A stretch of DNA of 64,000 nt from Streptomyces fulvoviolaceus. Its GTDB lineage: Bacteria; Actinomycetota; Actinomycetes; Streptomycetales; Streptomycetaceae. Made by a program: the position numbers and the translations under genes. Every line of letters begins with the position of its first letter. Positions within the stretch are counted from its first letter, which is position 1. Location of the stretch: assembly GCF_000718165.1 (NCBI RefSeq), contig NZ_JOEY01000028.1, positions 1 to 64,000 of the forward strand, given 5' to 3'. The notes below the pieces were generated by a model. The model had not been told where the DNA came from. It did not search any database and saw only the letters and a list, made by a program, of their open reading frames with translations. Below, piece by piece: positions 17,617-25,821 of this stretch.

Positions 17617-17644
17617 GTAACGAGGAGGGAGTAATTGGGCTACG
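17617..17644 (-). promoter_or_regulatory. Candidate sigma-BldN promoter of chpH
   Basis: On the minus strand, CGTAGC (17644-17639), exactly 16 bases, then CGTTAC (17622-17617). From memory the sigma-BldN consensus is CGTAAC-N16-CGTTGA, and chaplin genes are known members of that regulon. The predicted start of transcription would give a 5' leader of about 40 bases before the chpH ATG. Confidence 0.7.
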
Positions 17645-17703
17645 AGCTTATGAGCGCATTCACTCTTCTCAGCCGTTCTCGCACGCGCTGCCGATTGTCG
17701 GCG

Positions 17704-19029
17704 TCAACTCGCGTCGATGAACCGGTCGAGCACCCGCACGCCGAACTGCAGCCCCTCCACGGGCACCCGCTCGTCGACGCCGTGGAACATGCCGGCGAAG
17801 TCCAGCTCCGGGGGCAGCTTGAGCGGCGCGAAGCCGAAGCCCCGGATGCCCAGGTCGTCGAAGGACTTGGCGTCCGTGCCGCCGGAGAGCATGTAGGGGA
17901 TGGCCTTCGCGGTCGGGTCCTCGGCCAGCAGCGAGGACTGCATGGCCTCCACCAGGGCCCCGTCGAAGGAGGTCTCCAGGGCCTTGTCGGAGTGCACGTC
18001 CTCGCGCCGCACCTTCGGCCCGAGGATCCTGTCGAGGTCGGCGAGGAACTCCTCCTCGTGCCCCGGCAGGAAGCGTCCGTCGACGTTGGCGGTGGCCTCG
18101 CCGGGGATGACGTTGACCTTGTAGCCGGCGTTCAGCTGCGTGGGGTTGGCCGTGTTGCTCAGCGTCGCGCCGATGAGCTTGGCGATGCCGCCGAGCCTGG
18201 CGAGGGTCGACTCCATGTCCTCGGCGTCGAGCTCGACGCCGAGCGCGTCGCCGAGTTCGTCGAGGAAGGCCCGGGTGGTCTTGGTGACCCGCACCGGGAA
18301 CTTGTGCCGGCCGAGCCGGGCGACCGCCTCCGACAGTTCGGTGATGGCGTTGTCCCGGTGGATCATCGACCCGTGCCCGGCCGTGCCGGCCACGGTCAGC
18401 TTCATCCAGTGCATGCCCTTCTCGGCGGTCTGGATCAGATAGAGCCGGCGCTGCTCGCTCACGGTGAACGAGAACCCGCCCACCTCGCTGATCGCCTCGG
18501 TGACGCCCTCGAAGAGTTCGGGGTGGTTCTTGACGAGGTGCTTGGCGCCGTACGTGCCGCCCGCCTCCTCGTCCGCGAGGAAGGCGAGGACGATGTCGCG
18601 CGGGGGCCTGCGCCCGCTGCGCAGCCGGTCCCGGACGACCGCCAGGGTCATCGCGTCCATGTCCTTCATGTCGACGGCGCCCCGCCCCCACACACACCCG
18701 TCCGCGACCTCGCCGGAGAAGGGGTGGTGGGTCCAGTCCGCCGCGTTGGCCGGTACGACGTCGAGGTGGCCGTGGATCAGCAGCGCGGGCCTGGACGGAT
18801 CCTCGCCCGCGATCCTGGCCACCGTGGAGGCGCGGCCGGGGTGCGACTCGAAGATCTTCGGCTCGAGACCCACCTCGGCGAGCTTCTCGGCGGTCCACTC
18901 GGCCGCCTTGCGCTCACCCGGACCCGAGTGGTCGCCGTAGTTGCTGGTGTCGATCTGGATCAGCTCGCGGCAGAGGTCCACGACCTCGTCCTCGCCGGTG
19001 ACGTTCCTGGTCGTGTCCGTCTCGCTCAC
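17704..19029 (-). CDS. M20-family metallopeptidase (ArgE/DapE/carboxypeptidase-like)
   Basis: 441 residues from GTG 19029 with GGGAGGAAG upstream. Zinc-ligand motifs of the M20 family are in order: HGHLDVVPA, GRGAVDMKD, LADEEAGGTYG (catalytic Glu) and a late MFHGVDERVP His. It hydrolyses amide or peptide bonds in small substrates; members range from acetylornithine deacetylases to dipeptidases and the substrate is not clear. Cytoplasmic, no signal. It ends 137 bp upstream of chpH, so the chpH promoter lies between the two. Confidence 0.93.
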   Translation of the reverse strand: MSETDTTRNVTGEDEVVDLCRELIQIDTSNYGDHSGPGERKAAEWTAEKLAEVGLEPKIFESHPGRASTVARIAGEDPSRPALLIHGHLDVVPANAADWTHHPFSGEVADGCVWGRGAVDMKDMDAMTLAVVRDRLRSGRRPPRDIVLAFLADEEAGGTYGAKHLVKNHPELFEGVTEAISEVGGFSFTVSEQRRLYLIQTAEKGMHWMKLTVAGTAGHGSMIHRDNAITELSEAVARLGRHKFPVRVTKTTRAFLDELGDALGVELDAEDMESTLARLGGIAKLIGATLSNTANPTQLNAGYKVNVIPGEATANVDGRFLPGHEEEFLADLDRILGPKVRREDVHSDKALETSFDGALVEAMQSSLLAEDPTAKAIPYMLSGGTDAKSFDDLGIRGFGFAPLKLPPELDFAGMFHGVDERVPVEGLQFGVRVLDRFIDAS

Positions 19030-19217
19030 GCTGCTTCCTCCCACTGTCACTGCTGGTGGTCCCCCCTCATCCTCCCTCTCCCCCGGGCCGCACCCCAAGA
19101 CCGGACCCGGCCCGTCACACGCCGTTCACGCCGCCACAGGGGGTGATCGGCCACCCCTGAAAGCCTGGTAATGTTTCCTTCGTCGCCGCGAGGGAAACCC
19201 CGCGCGACAGACACCTT

Positions 19218-19305
19218 GTCCGGGTGGCGGAATGGCAGACGCGCTAGCTTGAGGTGCTAGTGCCCTTTATCGGGCGTGGGGGTTCAAGTCCCCCCTCGGA
19301 CACCA
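19218..19305 (+). tRNA. tRNA-Leu, anticodon GAG
   Basis: Acceptor stem GTCCGGG pairs with CTCGGAC (one G-U), discriminator A, and CCA is encoded at 19303-19305. The anticodon stem CTAGC/GCTAG encloses loop TTGAGGT, placing anticodon GAG at 19251-19253. The long variable arm (TGCCCTTTATCGGGCG) and the GGTTCAAGTCC T-arm confirm a class II leucine tRNA reading CUC/CUU. Confidence 0.96.
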
Positions 19306-19308
19306 GCC

Positions 19309-19341
19309 GAATCCCCCGGCCGCTCAGCGGCCGGGGGATTC
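19309..19341 (+). terminator. tRNA-Leu terminator
   Basis: Perfect 15-bp stem GAATCCCCCGGCCGC / GCGGCCGGGGGATTC with a 3-base loop, four bases after the encoded CCA. In the following ~270 bases up to the NRPS start I see no gene; that stretch should hold the NRPS promoter. Confidence 0.9.
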
Positions 19342-19614
19342 GTCGTATACGGCGACAAAGAGGGCAACTCCTCCTCGGTCCGTCATATGTGGGGCATCTC
19401 TCTCCGGGCATGAAGATCACCAGGTCAGCGGCCGTCGACAGGTGCGTCACCACCCCCGAGCGGCCTTCCCGAGTGGCCGATTCGGGGCCCGGAACCTAGC
19501 GTCGTACTAAAATTTCCGGCTTGTTACGGAACGGAGCTGGAGCCGGACAACCCCAGGCATACCTGCGGGCCCGCCAGCGCCCCGGAGGTTTCCGGGATCG
19601 AGACGCGAGGACCG

Positions 19615-22600
19615 ATGGCAGCCATACACGAGAGCAGTGCTCTCGGCCTGCTCGACGAAGAGATCCGCGAGCGGTTCGGCGATACGGCACGTTTCTCCGG
19701 GGGGCCGGCGGCCTCTCCGCGCACGCTCGTCGACGTCTTCGACGCGTCCGTACGGTCGTATCCGGACGAGCTCGCCCTGGACGACGGTACGACGCGGCTC
19801 ACCTACCGTGCGCTCGCGGTCGAGGTGGAGATCCTGCGGCGGCGGCTCGCCGACGCGGGGGTCGGGCTCGGCGACCGGGTGGGCATCCGGGTTCCCTCCG
19901 GCACCAATGACCTCTACGTGGCCGTCCTGGCCGTCCTCGCCGCCGGTGCCGCCTATGTGCCGGTGGACGCCGAGGATCCGGACGAGCGGGCCGAGTTGGT
20001 GTTCGGGGAAGCCGAGGTGCGGGCCGTCGTAGGAGCCGGGCACGAGCTGACGGTCACCGGCCGCAGTGACACCCCTGCCGCCCGCCCCGGCATCGAGCAC
20101 GACGCGTGGATCATCTTCACCTCCGGCTCCACCGGGAAGCCCAAGGGCGTCGCCGTCAGTCACCGCAGCGCCGCCGCCTTCGTGGACGCCGAGGCCGCGC
20201 TGTTCCTCACCGACGAGCCCATCGGCCCCGGTGACAGGGTCATGGCAGGGCTGTCGGTCGCGTTCGACGCCTCCTGCGAGGAGATGTGGCTGGCCTGGCG
20301 GTACGGGGCCTGTCTGGTGCCCGTGCCCCGCTCGCAGGTCAGGAGCGGTGCCGATCTCGGTCCCTGGCTGGTCGAGCAGGAGATCACCGTCGTGTCGACC
20401 GTGCCGACGCTGGCGGCGCTCTGGGAGCCCGAGACCCTCAACGACGTACGACTGCTGATCTTCGGCGGCGAGGCCTGCCCGCCCGAGCTGGCGCAGCGGC
20501 TGGTGACCGAGGGGCGCGAGGTGTGGAACACCTACGGGCCCACCGAGGCGACCGTCGTCGCCTGCGCCTCGCTGATGAGCGGCGAGGAGCCGATCCGGAT
20601 CGGGCTGCCGCTGGACGGCTGGGAGCTGGCCGTCGTGGACGAGGCCGGGGAGCTCGTGCCGATGGGCGGCACCGGGCAGTTGGTGATCGGCGGGGTCGGG
20701 CTGGCCCGGTACCTCGATGCCGAGAAGGACGCGGAGAAGTACGCGCCGCTGGAGTCGCTGGGCTGGGAGCGGGCGTACCGCAGCGGTGACCTCGTCAAGG
20801 CGGAGCCCGAGGGGCTGGTCTTCCTCGGGCGGGCCGACGAGCAGATCAAGCTCGGCGGGCGGCGCATCGAACTCGGCGAGGTGGATGCCGCGTTGCAGGC
20901 GCTGCCCGGTGTGGCGGGTGCGGCTGCCGCCGTGCGTACCGCCCGCAGTGGCAATCAGCTCCTCGTCGGGTACATCGTCACGCAGGACGGCTGGGACCAT
21001 GCCGCGGCCGTCGAGAAGCTGCGGGCCGAACTGCCCGCCGCCCTCGTGCCGTTGCTGGCGCCGGTCGAGGACCTGCCGACCCGCACCAGCGGCAAGGTGG
21101 ACCGCAACGCGCTGCCCTGGCCGCTGGAGGACCTCGAAACCGGTGGTCCGGCCGAGCAGTTGTACGGCACCGAGGCGTGGCTGGCCGAGCAGTGGACGGA
21201 AGTCCTCGGCATCCCGGTCACGACCGCCCGTGACGACTTCTTCGCGATCGGCGGCAGCAGCCTCGGCGCCGCCCAGCTGACCACCCGGCTGCGCACCCGC
21301 TACCCGAGCGCCGCCGTCCTCGACATCTACCAGCAGCCCACCCTGCGGAAGCTGGCCCGGCACCTGGAGGAGTCGGCGCAGGACGCCGATGCCGCGCGCG
21401 TGATCGCGCCGGTCCCCGTCCGCGCCCAGGTGATCCAGCTCCTCGTCCTCCTCCCCCTGTTCACCCTGCTCGGGCTGCGCTGGCTGGTGCCGCTCGCCGC
21501 GCTCGGGAACGTACTGGCGTACTCCTGGCTGCCCAGCACCTCCTGGTGGCTGGTCGGGGCCGGGGCGGTGCTGCTCTTCAGCCCGCCCGGACGGCTCGCG
21601 ATCGCCGCGGGCGGGGCCCGGCTGCTGCTGCGAGGTGTGCAGCCCGGTCGGCACCCGCGTGGTGGCAGCGTCCACCTCCGTCTCTGGACCGCTGAGCGGC
21701 TCGCCGAGTTCACCGGCGCGACCTCGCTCACCGGCTCCTGGCTGGAGCGGTACGCGCGGGCGCTGGGCGCCAAGATCGGCCCTGACGTGGACCTGCACTC
21801 CCTGCCGCCGGTCACCGGCATGCTCAAGCTGGGCCGGGGCGCGGCCGTCGAGTCCGAGGTGGACCTGTCCGGGTGGTGGCTGGACGGCGACCGGCTGGAG
21901 ATCGGCCCGGTCAGGGTCGGCGCGCACGCCGTCGTCGGCACCCGCAGCATGCTCTTCCCGGGCGCCCGGGTCGGCAAGCGGGCCGAGGTGGCGCCGGGTT
22001 CGGCGGTCACCGGCCAGATCCCGACCGGTCAGCGCTGGGCGGGTGCTCCCGCGGTCAAGCTCGGCAAGGCCAAGCGCAACTGGCCCAAGGAGCGGCCGGT
22101 GCGGGGCACGTACTGGCGTGTGATGTACGGCCTGACGGGCCTCGCGCTGAGCGGGCTCCCGGTGCTGGCGGGTGGCGCGGCGTTCCTGGTGGCTCGCCCG
22201 TTCCTCGCGTCGGACGCGCCCTTGACGGGCGCAGCCCTGGCCCTCGTCCCGGCCACGCTCGCCTTCGGGCTGGCGTACGCCGTGCTGCTCCTGATCGCCG
22301 TACGACTGCTGAGCCTGGGTCTGCGGGAGGGCACGCATCCCACGCACAGCCGGATCGGCTGGCAGGCCTGGACCGTCACGCAGCTGATGGACCGCTCGCG
22401 GGAGACCCTGTTCCCGCTGTACGCCGGGCTGGTCACGCCGGTGTGGCTGCGGCTGCTCGGGATGCGGATCGGGCGGGGTGCCGAGGTGTCGACCGTGCTC
22501 GCGCTGCCCAGCCTGACCACGGTCGGCGAGGGCGCGTTCCTGGCCGACGACACACTGACCGCGCCGTACGAGCTCGGTGGCGGCTGGATGCGGATCGGGC

Positions 22601-23466
22601 GGGCGGAGATCGGGCGGCGCGCGTTCCTCGGGAACTCGGGGATGACCGCGTCGGGGCGGACCGTGCCGGACGGCGGCCTGGTCGGCGTGCTGTCGGCGAC
22701 GCCGAAGAAGGCCAAGAAGGGCACGTCGTATCTGGGGCTGCCGCCCGTCAAGCTGCCCCGCAGCGCGGCCGGGGGCGACCAGAGCCGGACCTACGACCCG
22801 CCGGCGCGCCTGCTGTGGGCGCGTGCGCTGGTGGAGCTGTGCCGGATCGTGCCGGTGTTCTGCTCGGCGGGGGTGGCCGTGCTGACGGTGGCCGCGCTGT
22901 GCGCGCTGGGGGCCTGGGCGCCGCTGCTGGCCGGTGTGGTGCTGCTCGCGGCCGGGGTGGCGGCGGGTCTGGTCTCGGTCGTCGCGAAGTGGGTGCTCGT
23001 GGGGCGGCACCGCAGCGGGGAGCACCCGCTGTGGAGCGGCTTCGTGTGGCGCAACGAGCTGGCGGACACCTTCGTCGAGGTGCTGGCCGTGCCGTGGTTG
23101 GCCGGGTCCGTGCCGGGTACGCCGGTGATGACGGCTTGGCTGCGCGGGCTGGGCGCGCGCATCGGCAAGGGTGTGTGGGTCGAGAGCTACTGGCTGCCGG
23201 AGACGGATCTGGTGACGCTGGGGGACGCGGCGACGGTGAACCGTGGCTGTGTGCTCCAGACGCACCTCTTCCACGACCGGATCTTGCGGACGGATACTGT
23301 GGTCCTCCGTGAGGGCGCGACGCTGGGTCCTGGCGGAATCGTTCTGCCCGGCAGCACGGTCGGCGCCCGCTCCACGCTGGGTCCGGCGTCGCTCGTCATG
23401 GCAGCGGAGTCCGTTCCGGACGACACCCGCTGGCTGGGCAACCCGATCGAGGCATGGCGACCGTAG
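19615..23466 (+). CDS. Pls/PosA-family single-module NRPS (poly-amino-acid synthetase type), predicted lysine-like substrate
   Basis: 1283 residues, ATG 19615. The adenylation domain spans about 30-500 (A3 motif IIFTSGSTGKPKG, YGPTE at 307-311, closing Lys494). The carrier domain is about 510-590 with phosphopantetheine Ser549 in IGGSSLG. There is no condensation or thioesterase domain; instead three tandem left-handed-helix-like domains (about 735-830, 945-1040, 1170-1283) are separated by three membrane blocks of about two helices each. This A-T-6TM-three-domain plan is that of epsilon-poly-L-lysine synthetase, which polymerises one free amino acid at the membrane. Pocket residues aligned by eye are D218 A219 E222 S261 I282 G284 T306 V314 V315 K494, close to the classical lysine code DAESIGSVCK. 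The 3' end overlaps the aminopeptidase gene by 13 bases. Confidence 0.93.
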   Translation: MAAIHESSALGLLDEEIRERFGDTARFSGGPAASPRTLVDVFDASVRSYPDELALDDGTTRLTYRALAVEVEILRRRLADAGVGLGDRVGIRVPSGTNDLYVAVLAVLAAGAAYVPVDAEDPDERAELVFGEAEVRAVVGAGHELTVTGRSDTPAARPGIEHDAWIIFTSGSTGKPKGVAVSHRSAAAFVDAEAALFLTDEPIGPGDRVMAGLSVAFDASCEEMWLAWRYGACLVPVPRSQVRSGADLGPWLVEQEITVVSTVPTLAALWEPETLNDVRLLIFGGEACPPELAQRLVTEGREVWNTYGPTEATVVACASLMSGEEPIRIGLPLDGWELAVVDEAGELVPMGGTGQLVIGGVGLARYLDAEKDAEKYAPLESLGWERAYRSGDLVKAEPEGLVFLGRADEQIKLGGRRIELGEVDAALQALPGVAGAAAAVRTARSGNQLLVGYIVTQDGWDHAAAVEKLRAELPAALVPLLAPVEDLPTRTSGKVDRNALPWPLEDLETGGPAEQLYGTEAWLAEQWTEVLGIPVTTARDDFFAIGGSSLGAAQLTTRLRTRYPSAAVLDIYQQPTLRKLARHLEESAQDADAARVIAPVPVRAQVIQLLVLLPLFTLLGLRWLVPLAALGNVLAYSWLPSTSWWLVGAGAVLLFSPPGRLAIAAGGARLLLRGVQPGRHPRGGSVHLRLWTAERLAEFTGATSLTGSWLERYARALGAKIGPDVDLHSLPPVTGMLKLGRGAAVESEVDLSGWWLDGDRLEIGPVRVGAHAVVGTRSMLFPGARVGKRAEVAPGSAVTGQIPTGQRWAGAPAVKLGKAKRNWPKERPVRGTYWRVMYGLTGLALSGLPVLAGGAAFLVARPFLASDAPLTGAALALVPATLAFGLAYAVLLLIAVRLLSLGLREGTHPTHSRIGWQAWTVTQLMDRSRETLFPLYAGLVTPVWLRLLGMRIGRGAEVSTVLALPSLTTVGEGAFLADDTLTAPYELGGGWMRIGRAEIGRRAFLGNSGMTASGRTVPDGGLVGVLSATPKKAKKGTSYLGLPPVKLPRSAAGGDQSRTYDPPARLLWARALVELCRIVPVFCSAGVAVLTVAALCALGAWAPLLAGVVLLAAGVAAGLVSVVAKWVLVGRHRSGEHPLWSGFVWRNELADTFVEVLAVPWLAGSVPGTPVMTAWLRGLGARIGKGVWVESYWLPETDLVTLGDAATVNRGCVLQTHLFHDRILRTDTVVLREGATLGPGGIVLPGSTVGARSTLGPASLVMAAESVPDDTRWLGNPIEAWRP

Positions 23467-24917
23467 GCACGGCTCCTGCGGTGTCGGGGGACGATGGTCC
23501 CCTCACGAGCACAGCGCAGGGAGCAGACGCAGCAGTGACCGTTCAGCAGTCAGTGGGACCCGACCCGTATTTCCCGGACAACGGCGATGTGCGCTACCGG
23601 GTGCACCGCTACGAGCTCGCGCTGGACTACCGCCCTGGTCCCAACCGCCTGGCGGGCACCGCCCGGATCAACGCCATCGCGGGACGGTCGCCGCTCGCCG
23701 AGTTCCAGCTCAACCTGGCCGACTTCAAGATCGGCCGGGTGCGGGTGGACGGCCGGCAGCCGCACTACACCCACCGCGGCGGCCGGCTGCGCATCCGCCC
23801 CGCGAAGCCGGTCCGGCCCGGGGCCGCGTTCACCGTCGAGGTGCACTGGTCGGGCAATCCCAAGCCGGTGAACAGCCCGTGGGGCGGGCTCGGCTGGGAG
23901 GAGCTGTCGGACGGGGCGCTGGTGGCGAGCCAGCCGATCGGGGCGCCGTCCTGGTACCCGTGCAACGACCGGCCCGCCGACAAGGCCTCGTACCAGATCT
24001 CGATCACCACGCCGTCGGCGTACGCGGTGGTGGCGGGCGGGCGGCTGCTGACCCGGACGACGAAGGCTTCGACGACGACCTGGGTGTACGAGCAGGCGGC
24101 GCCGACGTCCAGCTATCTGGTCGGGCTGTCCATCGGCAAGTACCAGACGGTGCTGCTGGGCGACCCGGGTCCGGGCGGGGTGCCGCAGCACGGGCACATT
24201 CCGGCGCATCTGCTCCCGGAGTTCTCCCGTGACTTCGCGCGGCAGCCCGCGATGATGGAGCTGTTCCAGGAGCTGTTCGGGCCCTACCCCTTCGACGAGT
24301 ACGCGGTCGTCGTCACGGAGGAGGAGCTCGATGTGCCCGTGGAGGCCCAGGGGTTGTCGCTGTTCGGCGCCAACCACGTGGACGGGGCGCGGGGTTCGGA
24401 GCGGCTGGTCGCGCACGAGCTGGCGCACCAGTGGTTCGGCAACAGCGTGTCCATCGCCGACTGGCGGCACATCTGGCTGAACGAGGGCTTCGCGAAGTAC
24501 GCCGAGTGGCTGTGGTCGGAGCGCTCGGGTGCCCGCAGCGCCCACCAACTCGCCGCCGCCGCACACCGGTTGCTGTCCTCGCTCCCCCAGGATCTGCGCC
24601 TCGCGGACCCCGGGCGCAAGTCGATGTTCGACGACCGGCTCTACGAGCGTGGCGGGCTCGCGCTGCACGCGGTGCGCTGCGCGATGGGCGACGACGCGTT
24701 CTTCCGGATGCTGCGCGGCTGGGCGGGGCTGTACCGGGGCGGGGCGGTCAACACGGCCACGTTCACCGCGCATGTGGCCCGGTTCGCCGCCGAGCCGCTG
24801 GACGACCTGCTGCGGACGTGGCTGTACGAGCCGAAGCTGCCGCCGCTGCCCGCGCCGCCGGAGGCCCGGATTCCGGCGCGGCCCGCCTACCCGCCCGGCA
24901 CCGCCGACTCGGCATAG
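23454..24917 (+). CDS. M1-family zinc aminopeptidase
   Basis: 487 residues if started at ATG 23454; a GTG at 23535 would remove 27 poorly conserved residues. The zinc site is intact: H321-E322-L-A-H325 and E344 in WLNEG, the HExxH-18-E arrangement of gluzincins. The usual GAMEN exopeptidase loop is replaced by EAQGLSLFG, as in a subgroup of actinobacterial M1 enzymes. No signal peptide, so probably cytoplasmic or membrane-associated. Because it overlaps the Pls-like synthetase gene by 13 bases, it is likely coupled to it. Epsilon-poly-lysine producers are known to have zinc aminopeptidases that degrade the polymer, so a role in product trimming or self-protection is a reasonable inference. 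Ends 17 bases from the convergent CIS cluster. Confidence 0.92.
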   Translation: MATVGTAPAVSGDDGPLTSTAQGADAAVTVQQSVGPDPYFPDNGDVRYRVHRYELALDYRPGPNRLAGTARINAIAGRSPLAEFQLNLADFKIGRVRVDGRQPHYTHRGGRLRIRPAKPVRPGAAFTVEVHWSGNPKPVNSPWGGLGWEELSDGALVASQPIGAPSWYPCNDRPADKASYQISITTPSAYAVVAGGRLLTRTTKASTTTWVYEQAAPTSSYLVGLSIGKYQTVLLGDPGPGGVPQHGHIPAHLLPEFSRDFARQPAMMELFQELFGPYPFDEYAVVVTEEELDVPVEAQGLSLFGANHVDGARGSERLVAHELAHQWFGNSVSIADWRHIWLNEGFAKYAEWLWSERSGARSAHQLAAAAHRLLSSLPQDLRLADPGRKSMFDDRLYERGGLALHAVRCAMGDDAFFRMLRGWAGLYRGGAVNTATFTAHVARFAAEPLDDLLRTWLYEPKLPPLPAPPEARIPARPAYPPGTADSA

Positions 24918-24933
24918 GCGGGCCGCCGCTCGG

Positions 24934-25821
24934 TCAACTCGCCGGCACCTTCAGCTTGTCCCAGCTGACCTTGCCCGGAATGCCGTCGGCGTCCTTGCCC
25001 CGGAACTCGAGCCTGCGCTGCCAGGCCTGGTAGGACTTCCGGTCGGCGTCCGACCACTCGGGGCTCGGCCCCTCCTCGTAGTGGCCGCAGCCCTCGGCGA
25101 CCAGACGGCGGCCCATGGCGGTGATGATCGGTGACTTCTGGCCGACGTGGAAGAAGTCCGCGCCCGGGAACGGCACGTACGACGGTTTCGCCGGCGTGGG
25201 CTTCGAGTCCGGGTCGGGCTTCGGGGCCTTCCCGCCCAGCCGGTCGGCGATCCGCCTGCGCATGCCGTCCATCGTGAAGCCGCGCGGGTCCGACTTGCCC
25301 GGCTGCCACTCCTTGTGGCCGATCACGGAGCGCTCGCTCCAGCCGTGGTGGCGGCAGATGGCCGCGGACACCTTCTCGATGGCCTCCTTCTGCGCCTCGG
25401 GCCAGGGGTCCTTGCCATTGCCGAGATTGATGCACTCGAAGCCGTAGAAGTGCCGGTTGCCGTCGGTGTCGGCCTCGTTGTCGTGCGGCAGCCCGGTCTC
25501 GTTGACGACGGCGCGCAGGACGTCGCCGTCGCCGAGCCCGGCGTGATTGGCGCGGCCGTTGCCGACGAGGTGGATCTCGCCCTTCTTGTCGATGACACCG
25601 TGGCAGAGGGGACCCGGCAGACCGGAGTAGCCGTCGTAGCAGATGTCGACGGAGGCGGCGGTGCCGGAGGTGACGGTGTGGTGGATCATCACACCGTTCA
25701 ACGGGCCCCAGGGGCCCTTGGTGTTGCGGTTGTGGGTGCGCCAGTTGCGCACCTCGTGGACCGTCAGGCCCTCGGCACGCAGGAGCTCCAGCATCTTGGA
25801 CGCGCTGATCGGCTTGGCCAT
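24934..25821 (-). CDS. Peptidoglycan N-acetylmuramoyl-L-alanine amidase (PGRP-type) with C-terminal peptidoglycan-binding domain; last CIS gene
   Basis: 295 residues from ATG 25821, which overlaps the preceding stop by one base (TGATG). The amidase_2/PGRP fold shows zinc ligands in GVMIHHTVTSG, a central FYGFECINLGNG, and a late VIGHKEWQPGKSDP His. Residues about 195-215 are a Pro/Lys linker; 215-295 form the Streptomyces-type peptidoglycan-binding repeat (FFHVGQKSPIITAMGRRLVA...SYQAWQRRLEFRGKDADG). There is no signal peptide, so export would need another route: the CIS itself, or cell lysis. Position at the end of the operon suggests an effector or release lysin; this is inference. Confidence 0.9.
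   Translation of the reverse strand: MAKPISASKMLELLRAEGLTVHEVRNWRTHNRNTKGPWGPLNGVMIHHTVTSGTAASVDICYDGYSGLPGPLCHGVIDKKGEIHLVGNGRANHAGLGDGDVLRAVVNETGLPHDNEADTDGNRHFYGFECINLGNGKDPWPEAQKEAIEKVSAAICRHHGWSERSVIGHKEWQPGKSDPRGFTMDGMRRRIADRLGGKAPKPDPDSKPTPAKPSYVPFPGADFFHVGQKSPIITAMGRRLVAEGCGHYEEGPSPEWSDADRKSYQAWQRRLEFRGKDADGIPGKVSWDKLKVPAS

Noticed and set aside
19218..19305. tRNA-Leu as attachment site for an integrated island
   Set aside because: I looked for a repeated tRNA 3' end around the right edge of the CIS cluster (54-55 kb) and elsewhere and found none, and no integrase gene is present.
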